A DNA stretch of 64,000 bases from Sipunculus nudus (taxonomy: Eukaryota; Annelida; Sipuncula; Golfingiida; Sipunculidae): the NCBI GenBank assembly GCA_026874595.1, contig CM049319.1, forward strand, positions 38,761,473 through 38,825,472. Reading direction: 5' to 3'. The notes beneath the pieces are model-generated. The model did no database searches and was not told the DNA's origin. It saw nothing but the letters and a program-made list of their open reading frames with translations. Positions 10,366 through 24,300 of this stretch are shown piece after piece. The translations under genes were made by a program, and so were the position numbers. Numbering within the stretch: the first letter of the stretch is position 1; the number at the start of each line of letters is the position of its first letter.

Positions 10366-13300
10366 TGGTAGAGGACTTTTTTTTCGACGTTTTACAGGAG
10401 GATTTAAGTAGGATGTCAGGAGGGTCTGCTACTGTTAGACCAAGCCTGGTGATGGAAATTTTGACAAAAAATCGAAATTGTATAAATACTAGCCCCAGCA
10501 TCCTTCTCTTCAATTCTTGATTAACCATGCAGTATTATTCATATATTATATAAATTTGCAATATATGCAACCTCTCAATCAGCTGGAATTGGTTCAAACT
10601 AAAATATAAAAAGGCGATTTCTGAATATCCTGGTCCCTTGGCCTTCGGTTGCTTTATAAGTGGCCCCTGTAGGCCTCATTTTATGCTGATGAGGAACTTT
10701 TGATTAGAAGTTTGTTCATTTCGAACATTGCCTTAATATATTTGCTGTTTTGTCTTTGAGGCGCTGAGAGTATTCCTCCTCTTTGTTTCGTACTTATGGG
10801 TAGAGCTTGGACACCTCATTAGACTGATTCCCTGCCTGGGACTGATCCTTTTGAGCTACATTCCTGGTTTTCCTTTACAGTATTGTGCATATCTAATTTA
10901 GTATTTTAAACTGCTCAAACGTCGAAACTGCATAGAAATGACTAATGCGCGAGTTCTCATAGGCGCCGTGCGGACTCGGGGTAAGACGTGCGGGCGCCGG
11001 TAAGCACCGTAGTGGACCTTAGTAAACCGCAGTTAAACCGTCCCATGTCACACTGGCACCCTGCCAGAGCCAGGATGACCGTACTGGCGAATGGCGACAT
11101 ATTGGCGCCCTATTTTGGCCTCAGTTCAACGTGGTTAATCGGCATAAAACGTACTATAACCCTTCTGGAAGCGTAAATAGCCCATAGGAGAACCCTACTG
11201 AAACCTTAGAAGGACCGTCAGTACAGAATTCATCCCGGTTTTAGAGTCAGAGGTGCACCGGGATTCGCCGGGGCAAACTGGGACCCAAAACCGGGAATGT
11301 GTGACAGGGGCCTTACGGTTCAGCGGGATTCAACGTGATGCAATTGGAGACCGCCGCCCTGTGACGTTCGCTGGACGTTCTACCCCTTGGGCGTACCTAG
11401 CCTTTATGAGGCCCGGGGCGGTCGGAACAATTGTCGCCCCTCTTAAAATACATTACGAAACTGGACATGATATGGAAACATATCACGTCAAATTAAGTTT
11501 TAGTTGTTAACCACACAAGACCATAATAATTGATGATTTCGATAACAGGGAACTTTCCGAGAAGTCATCTCTTTCAAATCGTAAATGAAAAGATCGCTCT
11601 GATTTCAAACAATTAAGTATATTTCATTATGAAGTACACAGAAAAGAACAAATTGTAACCAGAAAAAAACACTATGTAAACTGCAGGATACACATATGAG
11701 ACATGTGGTAACGTAATTTTTCATGTACAGACGATTTATTATTAGCTTACATTCAACATGGTAAAACTTCATTAGGTAAGTGTTATACAGTTTAGCCGTG
11801 ACAACCCGACTCAGTAGGCAATCGGATAACTGAGGTGGTAAGCCTACTCGAGTCGTGATGCAAGTAATATCGAGGAATGTATCGCAGTGGTCTCAGGTTG
11901 CATTCATATTGTGGTAAACGGCCCATAATCTCAATAATATGCTAAGAATGATGAATCAAGACAATAGTATACTTGCGAGCTCACGACCCAAACTGAAACA
12001 CCGTCTCCATGGACATTGGTCATTTCCTGTATCGCCTGCAAGCTGCCTGCGTCCTGTAACCCGTGCGAGCAATGCTTTTGTTCATGCGGTCATAAACTAA
12101 CAAACATGACGAGGGGTTTGCCAATGTGCTGGGTTAAAACGGAACTTTTCTCGCTCATGTTTGTATTATTAGAAAGTACACAAAAAATGCTAACGATTGG
12201 TCTAGTTTATGTTGATCGGCAGTGTACCTGTAGGCCATGAAGCGATGCAGAAATGACGAAAATATTTGCATCTTCATAAGGCTTTATAATGATTTCCTCA
12301 GACTTAGATCTAAAGACACTCTGGCGCCAGTAATCTTGTCGTAATGCCAAAGCGTCGATACGACGCTATAATCAGTTCACAACACAAATAAATACCTTGT
12401 CACGTCTATAATTACACCTCTTGTTATCGCATATATGGCAGCAGCTACACAAAAAATAGAGCTCTGTGATATGCATTGTGCTGTGGCAAGTAAGGCACTT
12501 CTACTTTAGTCTTTAGGCCCACTCGAAATGCGTGGGGTTATTTCATGAGCTATAAAGGGTATGTTAACTGTTTTCAGATAAAAAATTAAATGTTTGGATG
12601 TACTGGGATTTTTTTATTAATTGCAATATCCTCCTAGTAAAACCCATGGAAAATCCCCCCCGGACATTTATAATAATTTTATATTTTAAATGTAATTACT
12701 CATGCCATCTTGAAGACAGTAACCCCTACATAGGTCTATGCGAAAGACTGTTACCATTCACGTTATATAAAGGATCAGGTCATAGTTAATTTCAAATTCT
12801 ATAACCATGCAGTAGAAAATGAAAAGAACCAGAAATTTAGGTCAAGTACTATATATTCAGTACATTCAGGATAGTGTAAACGTTATATTTTAACAAGACC
12901 GTTGTTAGAATACGGGGAATCATGGAAAAGGGCATATTAGATTTTTTTCAGGCTTTTAATATCGTGGTATTTTGGTGAATACAAGGTTGGAAATTCTTTA
13001 TTCATTACAAGGAAAGAGCAACATTTCCTAACAATATGTTAGAAAGACACCCCTCCCTCATTGGAAGGGGATTTGACTTCTGGCAGGATTTCTCCCTGAT
13101 TAGTGCCCGATTGGGATTTCTGTAAACATAGACGACCCTGAATGTTTGCCTTTGCATGATTTGTCACTTTCTTGATGGCGTTCTGGCATTATAAGACTGC
13201 TGATCTGACGAAGAATAACATCATATCTCAATTTCGTTTTGCTTAGCTTGGCTATAGAGACTGTTCGCCAATCATTTGATTGGTTCCATTGACCAGTTAA

Positions 13301-15897
13301 TCATTCCTTAAATAACTGAAACTGGAGAACCATACATTTAAATTTTCCAATCAATCTTTAAAAAGGGTCAAATTTGTACCTATAAATTTGTACTTCTTGA
13401 AGAACTTCTCATGTCTTTTTATCAAATTAATTCCCCGGAATTCCTCTTCTTCTATACTATTTATCTACCTTCACCTATGACAGTGTCATGGAAGAGTAGT
13501 GGTGAGCAGGTCCAAACCTCGATACCCATGGCAACGGACCGGGACAAGGGGATAAGCTGTACCCCAGCTTCCAAGGGTTGACACATCGAATCAGTTTCAT
13601 CCAGGTTGCCAAGAGGTGCACATTTCTATACCAGGGGTCATTTCAAAGAGAACGTAGAACCCTCAAGACCCTCCACGTTCATTCACCCCCCCCCCCCCCA
13701 CGGTGTAATACGGTAAAGGTCACGTCCAAAACATAGTCCTTACACAGCCTTAAAGAACCTATTGAACCATAGAATGAACGTGGTATAGGTTTTAGAAGAA
13801 ACCGGGAATCTGTAGGACGGTAATCCCTCGCCCACCTTTGGTATATTTCGTCAACAGAGCGTTTAAGGGATCTTTACGCAGAATAGCGACCTTTGTGCCT
13901 CCGGTGTGCGACCACAAAATTTAATAAGTCTTCACAGGAGGCTCAATGAAGGCAGAATGGTTGCCTGGGTCGTGCAAAGGTGGTACACAGGAGGTTCAGA
14001 CATCGCCATGGACTCTATGGTCGCCGTGAGTTTTTGAACATGTTCGAAACAAAGGTCGCCGAGGATGTGGGTTGCTAAAAGGTGGCTGAGGGGAGGCACA
14101 AATATTTTTGTGGTTGTAGAATGAAGGCAGACTGGTCGCGTTGGTTGCACAGGGGAAGCAGAGGGAAGGCAGGCATAAAAATGCCATAATGCTGCATTTT
14201 AGGAGGTTCAAGTGAGGCACAAGTATCGCTGAAACGGCTATGGAGCAGTTACACAGAAACAGGATTTTTTTCTGGGTTAAGGCGACCATTGAGCGTCCTG
14301 GTAATTTTTTTGTCGCTCAAAGGTGGCACATAGGTGGCAGCCCTGTGTAAAGGGGCCTTTAGGTTAACACATTACAAATGGGGTGCCCCGGCAACAAGAC
14401 TGCCACAAATATTTACATCTTGTTCACATCGTATGAATTGATGGCCAAGTTTGAATATACAAGTATTTGATCTTACCTGCTTTCCAATAAAATGGCAAAA
14501 ATAACCGACTTTCTATCCGAAACTGGTACATTTCCTTTGTGTAATAAATACCAGTGATGTAGAGTGGCGATCGGTCTTCCTCTCGAAACCCCCAATTTAG
14601 ACCAATTTTTTATGTTCCCGATCTCTCGGACGTCCTGGCCTCTGGTTTGGTCTCGATATCATGAAAACCTGTGTCAAAATCTGAATGCAGGTTACGGCAT
14701 CGAGAAAACACTAAAAACTTTCATACGACCGGTGTTCTAATATATTTCCCGCTGTGTTTCTCATGCCTTTTACTGAGTAAAACATTACCTTGTCGTATCG
14801 ATTAAAATGTCTCGAATTTATCAATGTGTAAAATGTCGGGTACATCAACCTATCAGCCCTATTGAACCAAAGAGCCCTCCTACGCCTAAGTTTCCGGAAA
14901 CACCTATATCTGCATTTTAGCTTGTGGTTCCAGGTCATTTTTACTATGGCAGAATTGTACATTACGTTGGTCGCTCGCAGACTCTGACACCATACACCTG
15001 GAAATATCCCTCAGCCACACAGACAACCTCGGACCCTCCTCTGGATCGACAGTCTGTCAGACTACACCATCTAGCGAGCTGACTTAGGAGATTGTGCCTT
15101 TGCTTTCCCGTTTCCAGCAAATATACTGATGCTTACGTCACACATCCTGACCGCTCTTGGCCTATCGCCTTACAATATTATGTGGCCTGTCGTTGCATGT
15201 ATACTTAGAAGGACACGCCTCGAGAGATTAATGTATGGGAAAATTCAAGTATGCATATGCGTTGACTTTGAAATCTAAGTAAACAATGTTATTACAGGAA
15301 ATCGACTAGACGAAGACCGACAAGGACAAATTCACACGGAATTACGACTGTACTGAAACCAACATCAAATAAACCTCTCTATACCTACGCTCCAACGCTA
15401 ACATTGATATATCATACTGCATATTAATAAACAACAAATATTAGAAACCATCAACTGGTTATCCTTTCATTATTTGATTGTACATATCATAATAATAAAA
15501 TAAACAAGTAACAGTTTTTGATGAAATCACCCCCCCCCCCCCAAAAAATAGAAAATACATAGTATTTTATCGATACACATAATCGATCCACTACATGCTA
15601 TGTGAAAACATTATACAATATACCAACTCATATTTATATACAGTGTCTGTCTTAATCAATATCCACCATATCATATGCTGTTCAACACTCTGGTAACCTA
15701 CTCAAGAAGTGTTGCCCATGATTTAGCTTGCAAGAGACAGCCTGTATATTAAACATGAGCTTTTGTAACATTATAGCCAATCTCATTACCCTCTTGTTTA
15801 CAGCCTTGCTAATACATTTGAATGGCTTGTGGTCTGTCTACAGAGCACGGTCTACATGACTAGTACATCTCTAATTTCTGAACAGCCCAGGCTATTG

Positions 15898-16152
15898 TCA
15901 AACACTCAGACACTCTTTGGAATTTCTTTCTCTAGCCAGTAACTTTCTGCAAGCATAATCTATCGGATACATCATCCCATCCTGCTCCAGCATAAGGATA
16001 CTCCCGACTCCGACATCCGACGAGTGGCATTTCAAGCTTACTGAAATCAGATAGTCTCGGTTTGGGGTATCGTCTAACTTAGCTTTAAGTGTGCTGTACC
16101 GCATTCTCATTAAGATCTTTCCAATCCAATTTGTTAGGCTGCCCTTTCCCAA
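15898..16152 (-). pseudogene. RNase H fragment, copy 2
   Basis: As copy 1 apart from one residue (SKECLSV). The same frameshift follows. Confidence 0.75.
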
Positions 16153-16220
16153 TAAGGTCAGTTAACGGAACTGCTATTTCGGCATAGTTCGGCACGAACT
16201 TTCGGTAATAACCGTTTAAC

Positions 16221-16499
16221 CTAGAAAGGCTCGATCGCAAGGATTTCTTGGTTTTCGGTGTGCGCTGCGCTCTGGATTTTCTTAAGCAGAGAAGGTATAT
16301 ACCCGGTGCCTACAAGGTGGGCAAAATATTCTAGGCTACGATATCCGACGAATGTCTTTGCTGGTTTAGCTGCAAAGCTGGCTCGCACGAGTCTAGCTAG
16401 CACCTCACTGAGCGTTCTTACGTAGTTGTCCCATGTTTCCGCGTGTACAAGCACGTCGTCTATATAGCAAACTACCTTTGGCATTGAACAAATTCCCAC
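16221..16499 (-). pseudogene. RT fragment (YIDD), copy 2
   Basis: As copy 1, with an upstream ATG giving five more residues. It differs at two residues (RLVRAS, EILAIE). Confidence 0.8.
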
Positions 16500-16509
16500 A
16501 TTCAGCGGG

Positions 16510-16710
16510 TTAACACTGCACTCTGCCTTTAGGCGCAGTTTTCTGACATATGGGACACAACTTGCAGATCGCTGCTATATCGCCGTACATCCCCTTCGAA
16601 TAGAACTGAACCTTTACGCGCTCGTGTGTTCGATCTATGCCTTGATGGCCCGCCATAATCGCTTCGTGGCCCATTTTTAGTACACCCAACCGTAATGATT
16701 TGAGAAACAC
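16510..16710 (-). pseudogene. Integrase H2C2 fragment, copy 2
   Basis: Identical in layout to copy 1, with a Met-to-Leu change in RLGVLKMGHEAI. The integrase core is missing. Confidence 0.75.
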
Positions 16711-17229
16711 TATCCACTATGCATTGGGATCACTGCGTTGATCTCGTGCATTTCTTACTAAAAAATAAACATCTTTAACCTGGAAAGAGATTTAGCAGAA
16801 TAAGCAAGCTTCCAGGTCAGAGCTAACAACTGATCTCCTTCCAGAGCCTTAAAAAATTCGGCCACCCACATCAGCGACTAGGCTGGCCACATGTTAACTT
16901 CGCGACGGCGACTCTTGCTAACTTGCAGCGACACGTATTTCTACTGCGAACGTCACTTCCGGTGGTGACTCAACGTTGTTGAGCAATATATCTGAATTCC
17001 GATCAGACTTTAAGTTGGATTCGGAATGTTCGGATGCCGCACTCTTGATACGTTTCCTAGTGCTACGTCGCAAAATGCATCTCCGACTACCATCGCATCA
17101 ACAGTTCCCAAGAAACAGGGACAATCTACATTAATCATGGCTGTAGGAAATGCCTAACCGAGTTGTCAAACAACCACCACTCGACATGTGTCCGATTAAC
17201 TGGTTCGGATCCACATATGTGTCACATAC

Positions 17230-17727
17230 TCATGCTGAAGAGCAACCGAAATCGCGTAACACCGTGGCTGCTTTGCCGTTTTCTAACCATTCACAAATGG
17301 TTGTAGAACTTCTGTCCTCTTCGAGAGTAGTCAATCCGAATGACTGACACCGTTTATCCGGTTCTGGATTAACGGGACTGACGGTTTCCGACTCGGACTC
17401 CCGGACCACCGTTGACAATGACTCGGGCTTACGCTTCGCTTTAGCCCACTGACTACTTCTAGGCTCACGCTGATTAACAGCTGAGTGCAACGTTTGTGGG
17501 GAAGGCCTTGGCCTATACCTGGCACTGGTCTGTTTACATTCACGCCCCTTATGCCCCAAACGCATGAAGCAACGTATGCCTCCCAATGGCTTAATCGACT
17601 GATCACGTGATCCGCGATCTACATCACGTTTCTCTCTCGGCTGAGATACTTGCTGCCCTGCTCGGGGAGCACTTTTTCTTGAGCTCATCGTTAAAATGTT
17701 CTCGGCCAACTCCGCCATGTTATCCAT
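17230..17727 (-). pseudogene. Gag (3' part) and protease start, copy 2
   Basis: Same frame as copy 1, with the broken knuckle CFMRLGHKGREC and the altered active site RDFGC. A few residues differ from copy 1 (for example GGIRC for GSIRC). A 4-bp deletion lies just beyond the 3' end relative to copy 1. Confidence 0.75.
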
Positions 17728-18950
17728 ATCATGACACTGTCTCTCTTTTTAAAACACCGAGAGATCCTTGCTGCCACAGTTCAAATACTTTTCGCGCATC
17801 AACATGTCAACAAATATATTGAAAAAATCGCCTACGCCTCTAGTAAAGCTTTAAAAGCGTTAACTTTAGCTTATCGTAGTTCATGGCATTTCTAACAGCT
17901 GCCTATAACAAGTGCCTTATACCACGCAACAATGAACTTAAGTATAAAGCCAAACTTTCTCGGTTGTAGTGAGTTTCGGGACCGATTCCCTGCTCCTCAT
18001 CTGTTTACTCCTACTCACATCGCTCTTTACTAAATGCCGACGTAAATTTCAGCATTTCTATCTCGTGAACTCTCTGAGCTTCACGTTCACCCTCTGCTGT
18101 TTCACATTCTATGCGCTCACGTTCTCTCTTTTTTCTGGCCCTCTCGTCGCACGCGGCGTCTTCCCGCTGCTTGTCCTATAGGAATAATTTGAGAAAAGCA
18201 GTGTAATTTCTCTGGTTTTCAGAGGTCTGGTACGTCTTATAGGAATACTTTTCAGTGAAACAGTGCCATTTCTCTGGTTTTCAGAGGTCTATCTGGTGTC
18301 CAGAGGTAACGTATTGTTTTCTCTTCTAATCACTGGCTATACAGCTGATACACATGCAAGGGAATATTCTATGCATTTTGTATTCAGGTGTATGGCAGCA
18401 TAACAGCTAATGGAATATAACTTCATATCTAATACAGGGAAGTAAGCTGATTAGTAGTTTCTTTAACCGGCACAAGTGCAAATTCCTTCCATTTGAAATT
18501 TGGAGCCAATGTTCCGTGAAAGGAAGGGAAATATAACCCCGAAAGAGGCATGTAATACCGTCTAAACATGCATGTGAAGGCAGATTAAATTATAAACACG
18601 ATTTATTCATATAATAACAATAATAAAAACAATGCCTACAGGCCTAATGCGAACCTGTGCAATGGGATATATATCAAGTATAATGCTTACATGCTGGACC
18701 GTTACTTTTCAAATATAGGTGCGACATGTATATGAACAATGCAAGCACTGAACATTTTTAAACCAGAGTGCATGCACCAATTACACAAACGTCACTCCTG
18801 AAATACTGGCATAGGTGCACACAAAACAAAAAAAATAATGAAAGTGCCACCAGCGGTCTCGTGTACGAGAAAGCCATTAACGATGTATGGACATACATAA
18901 TATCAGGCTTCAAATCACTCTTCGGCTACATGCACAGATCCATGCAATAA

Positions 18951-20057
18951 CTAGATACAGGTAGTCAAAAGCGACTATCCGCCGAAATCAGAGTAGTGCA
19001 GGTGAAGTGAGGCATGGATTGAGTGGTAAGGGGAAATAGAGTGAGATGGATGTCTGCCACGTAAACATGATTGTAGGTTGCACGACCTAAGGCCAATACT
19101 GCAAATCACTCCTGAAAAAAGGGAATTAATTTATTCAACAAAACAACGGAAAGGTAAGTGGTGCTTTCTGTCTGGTTTACAAGAAAACTTCCAAAGATGG
19201 ATGAACATGCCAAATTTCAGACCAGTACCTGGACTATCTCCTAAGATATGAGCAATTTTCACCCAAAGCACATGTACGAATAGACGCCAATATGAAAACG
19301 ATTACAGGTGGTGCCACCAGTCTTGAGTACATGATGGAGGAGTATAATATCTATGCATATGCACAATTTCCTGCCAATACTGCGAATAACTCCTGAGAAA
19401 AGGGCATTAATTTATTCTACGCAAACGGAAAGGTAAGTGGCTCCACCTATCTGCTTTACAAGAAAACTTTCCAAGATTGATGAACATGCAAACGTTTAAG
19501 ACCAATACCATGACCATCTCCTGAGATATGAGCAATTTTCACCCAAAACATATGTTCCAATAGACGCACAGGAAAACAATCGCAGATGGCGCCACCAGTC
19601 TTGAGTACCTGATGGAGGAGTACAAGATCAATGGATTTGTATAATTTCATGCCAACACTGTGAATCACTGCTGAGAAAAGGGCATTAATTTATTCTACGA
19701 AAAAGGAAAGATAAGTGGCTCCACCTGTCTGCTTTACGAGGAAATTTTCAGTGATTGATTAACATGCCAAATTTCAGACCAATACCTTGACCCACTCCTT
19801 AGATATGAGCTATTTCACCCAAAGCACATGTACGGATGGACGCCACAGGAAAAAGATTGCAGATGGCACCACCAGTCTCAAGTACAGGATGAAAGAGTCC
19901 AAGATCTATGGATATGCACAATTTCAGGCCAATACTGCAAATCCCTCCTGAGTATAGGGGCATTAAAAACAAAGGTAGGTGGCAACACCTGTCTTGTTTA
20001 CGAGAATTTTTATTTCAATATGGATGAACATGCCAAATTTCAGAAATTTTAAATTTC
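18951..20057 (-). mobile_element. Helitron/HINE-like core-repeat element, copy 2
   Basis: Reads the same as the copy 1 element, with CTAG at 18951-18954 and the hairpin next to it. Confidence 0.7.
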
Positions 20058-21291
20058 TTATATCTTATCAAATTTGAATATTTTGTACTCGAAATACGTA
20101 ACACTTTCTATAAAAACCCAAATTATTAATAGATTTATAAATCACATAATTATAATATAATATATACATTATATTACAGTAAGATATTCAGATATGCAAA
20201 TTTATGCAAATTATCGCATTAAATATGTACTATAATACATGTTTGATAGCATATGTCTATAATGGTTGTTTTCGAGTTATATACAGCCCTGGTTTTAATA
20301 TGGTCAGTAAAATTGAACTCTCATGTATTCCTGTGTACAGTGTCACGGTTAACCTAAAGCCAGGTCACATTCAGCTGTAGAATAAAGCCACCCCCTAATA
20401 CCTATGAATGGCTCTGACTCTCAGCCCAGACTAAACAATACCGCATGTCACAATGATATAACATTCTTTGAATGAACAACATGAATGAGATTTCTGTACA
20501 GCCGTTATCCTCCACAAAGGTAATTAAAATCCGCTATGAACTCTTTGCGCGTTAAGTGCAAACAGACAAACCGACAAACGTGACCCAGGGGAAAATAAAA
20601 GACCTTGCTTCCTAGCTCCCTGCGCTTTGTCTAGCCATGCATACACAGATGTTGCCTAAATCCAGTTTAAAGTAACTATTAAACAGGCTGTTTTGAAAGC
20701 AAGGGAAAGCTGTATGCATGGAAACCTGTATTTGCACAGGTTTGTTCAGCCATTTGATATGTAGGTAAATGCCTTTTTGTCTATGGATAACCCCTGCCCC
20801 TGCTACAGAATAATCAGTTAAAAGTGAAATAGTCAGACGAAGATTCTAGAAATGGTCGATACGGTAATATAATGAAAATATGCTCTGCTGTTATCTGCCA
20901 TACTTGTTTACTGTTAGATAATTCCAGTTAGCTTTGTTTCGGAAAAACACCAAAAAATTATTAAATGACATGTTGAAGAAGATTTCCTAAAAATATGTTA
21001 TAGACTGAGCAAATATATGTATCGACTGGTGTGCCAGGTGTCTTGCAATGTTATAAATATATATATACTTTGCTTCTTGGCAATCGATAATAATCGCATC
21101 AAGTGATTAGCCTTCATGGGATCTTATTCTATCCTGGGCAAATTATCCATCCCTTTTTTACTTGCAGGTGGTACGAAATTGGTGAAATCCCAGGTTGACA
21201 TGCCAACCTTTAACTGCCTCGACTCACCCGCTACGCGGCCACGCAATAGAGCCCCCTTATTCTTAATTCCTGTATCCGCCCCTGGCGTGCA

Positions 21292-21317
21292 TGACTGAGT
21301 CGGGCCCGTCTCAGTCA
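21292..21317. repeat. 26-bp near-perfect palindrome, copy 2
   Basis: Same palindrome as at 10340-10365. It lies about 80 bp past the point where copy 3 is cut. Confidence 0.9.
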
Positions 21318-24300
21318 TGGTAGAGGACTTTTTTTTCGACGTTTTACAGGAGGATTTAAGTAGGATGTCAGGAGGGTCTGCTACTGTTAGACCAAGCCTG
21401 GTGATGGAAATTTTGACAAAAAATCGAAATTGTATAAATACAAGCCCCAGCATCCTTCTCTTCAATTCATGATTAACCGTGCAGTATTATTCATATATTA
21501 TATAAATTTGCAATATATGCAACCTCTCAATCAGCTGGAATTGGTTCAAACTAAAATATAAAAAGGCGATTTCTGAATATCCTGGTCCCTTGGCCTTCGG
21601 TTGCTTTATAAGTGGCCCCTGTAGGCCTCATTTTATGCTGATGAGGAACTTTTGATTAGAAGTTTGTTCATTTCGAACATTGCCTTAATATATTTGCTGT
21701 TTTGTCTTTGAGGCGCTGAGAGTATTCCTCCTCTTTGTTTCGTACTTATGGGTAGAGCTTGGACACCTCATTAGACTGATTCCCTGCCTGGGACTGATCC
21801 TTTTGAGCTACATTCCTGGTTTTCCTTTACAGTATTGTGCATATCTAATTTAGTATTTTAAACTGCTCAAACGTCGAAACTGCATAGAAATGACTAATGC
21901 GCGAGTTCTCATAGGCGCCGTGCGGACTCGGGGTAAGACGTGCGGGCGCCGGTAAGCACCGTAGTGGACCTTAGTAAACCGCAGTTAAACCGTCCCATGT
22001 CACACTGGCACCCTGCCAGAGCCAGGATGACCGTACTGGCGAATGGCGACATATTGGCGCCCTATTTTGGCCTCAGTTCAACGTGGTTAATCGGCATAAA
22101 ACGTACTATAACCCTTCTGGAAGCGTAAATAGCCCATAGGAGAACCCTACTGAAACCTTAGAAGGACCGTCAGTACAGAATTCATCCCGGTTTTAGAGTC
22201 AGAGGTGCACCGGGATTCGCCGGGGCAAACTGGGACCCAAAACCGGGAATGTGTGACAGGGGCCTTACGGTTCAGCGGGATTCAACGTGATGCAATTGGA
22301 GACCGCCGCCCTGTGACGTTCGCTGGACGTTCTACCCCTTGGGCGTACCTAGCCTTTATGAGGCCCGGGGCGGTCGGAACAATTGTCGCCCCTCTTAAAA
22401 TACATTACGAAACTGGACATGATATGGAAACATATCACGTCAAATTAAGTTTTAGTTGTTAACCACACAAGACCATAATAATTGATGATTTCGATAACAG
22501 GGAACTTTCCGAGAAGTCATCTCTTTCAAATCGTAAATGAAAAGATCGCTCTGATTTCAAACAATTAAGTATATTTCATTATGAAGTACACAGAAAAGAA
22601 CAAATTGTAACCAGAAAAAAACACTATGTAAACTGCAGGATACACATATGAGACATGTGGTAACGTAATTTTTCATGTACAGACGATTTATTATTAGCTT
22701 ACATTCAACATGGTAAAACTTCATTAGGTAAGTGTTATACAGTTTAGCCGTGACAACCCGACTCAGTAGGCAATCGGATAACTGAGGTGGTAAGCCTACT
22801 CGAGTCGTGATGCAAGTAATATCGAGGAATGTATCGCAGTGGTCTCAGGTTGCATTCATATTGTGGTAAACGGCCCATAATCTCAATAATATGCTAAGAA
22901 TGATGAATCAAGACAATAGTATACTTGCGAGCTCACGACCCAAACTGAAACACCGTCTCCATGGACATTGGTCATTTCCTGTATCGCCTGCAAGCTGCCT
23001 GCGTCCTGTAACCCGTGCGAGCAATGCTTTTGTTCATGCGGTCATAAACTAACAAACATGACGAGGGGTTTGCCAATGTGCTGGGTTAAAACGGAACTTT
23101 TCTCGCTCATGTTTGTATTATTAGAAAGTACACAAAAAATGCTAACGATTGGTCTAGTTTATGTTGATCGGCAGTGTACCTGTAGGCCATGAAGCGATGC
23201 AGAAATGACGAAAATATTTGCATCTTCATAAGGCTTTATAATGATTTCCTCAGACTTAGATCTAAAGACACTCTGGCGCCAGTAATCTTGTCGTAATGCC
23301 AAAGCGTCGATACGACGCTATAATCAGTTCACAACACAAATAAATACCTTGTCACGTCTATAATTACACCTCTTGTTATCGCATATATGGCAGCAGCTAC
23401 ACAAAAAATAGAGCTCTGTGATATGCATTGTGCTGTGGCAAGTAAGGCACTTCTACTTTAGTCTTTAGGCCCACTCGAAATGCGTGGGGTTATTTCATGA
23501 GCTATAAAGGGTATGTTAACTGTTTTCAGATAAAAAATTAAATGTTTGGATGTACTGGGATTTTTTTATTAATTGCAATATCCTCCTAGTAAAACCCATG
23601 GAAAATCCCCCCCGGACATTTATAATAATTTTATATTTTAAATGTAATTACTCATGCCATCTTGAAGACAGTAACCCCTACATAGGTCTATGCGAAAGAC
23701 TGTTACCATTCACGTTATATAAAGGATCAGGTCATAGTTAATTTCAAATTCTATAACCATGCAGTAGAAAATGAAAAGAACCAGAAATTTAGGTCAAGTA
23801 CTATATATTCAGTACATTCAGGATAGTGTAAACGTTATATTTTAACAAGACCGTTGTTAGAATACGGGGAATCATGGAAAAGGGCATATTAGATTTTTTT
23901 CAGGCTTTTAATATCGTGGTATTTTGGTGAATACAAGGTTGGAAATTCTTTATTCATTACAAGGAAAGAGCAACATTTCCTAACAATATGTTAGAAAGAC
24001 ACCCCTCCCTCATTGGAAGGGGATTTGACTTCTGGCAGGATTTCTCCCTGATTAGTGCCCGATTGGGATTTCTGTAAACATAGACGACCCTGAATGTTTG
24101 CCTTTGCATGATTTGTCACTTTCTTGATGGCGTTCTGGCATTATAAGACTGCTGATCTGACGAAGAATAACATCATATCTCAATTTCGTTTTGCTTAGCT
24201 TGGCTATAGAGACTGTTCGCCAATCATTTGATTGGTTCCATTGACCAGTTAATCATTCCTTAAATAACTGAAACTGGAGAACCATACATTTAAATTTTCC

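Larger units (their letters stand above)
1..10935. repeat. Macrosatellite unit, copy 1 (~10.9 kb)
   Basis: First of three direct tandem copies. The phase is arbitrary: I start the unit at AAATGACTAATGCGCG, which recurs at 10936 and 21888, so the array probably continues left of the window. The unit contains a GC-richer stretch (1-560), AT-rich non-coding DNA with a low-complexity GGTTGC/AGGAGGTTCA-rich patch (2970-3400), two poly-C tracts, an antisense retroelement remnant (about 4700-6900) and an antisense Helitron-like element (7999-9105). Copy 1 has scattered substitutions against copies 2 and 3 up to about 6951 and lacks a 19-bp segment that they carry after GCTATAGAGA (near 2321 here). 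From 6952 to about 10489 it reads the same as copy 2. No host gene is recognisable in it. Confidence 0.95.
15656..17852 (-). mobile_element. Decayed Ty3/gypsy-class retroelement, copy 2
   Basis: Same remnant as in copy 1, with the same internal deletion and the same order of pieces. The lesions are shared, so the element decayed before the unit was amplified. Confidence 0.8.
10936..21887. repeat. Macrosatellite unit, copy 2 (10,952 bp)
   Basis: Complete second copy, joined directly to copies 1 and 3. It is almost identical to copy 3 over the first ~8.4 kb apart from poly-C lengths and a few single bases (for example in the H2C2 piece near 16678), and reads the same as copy 1 over the segment matching 6952-10489. 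It therefore looks like a recombinant of its two neighbours. Its retroelement remnant is at about 15656-17852, its Helitron-like element at 18951-20057 and its palindrome at 21292-21317. Confidence 0.95.
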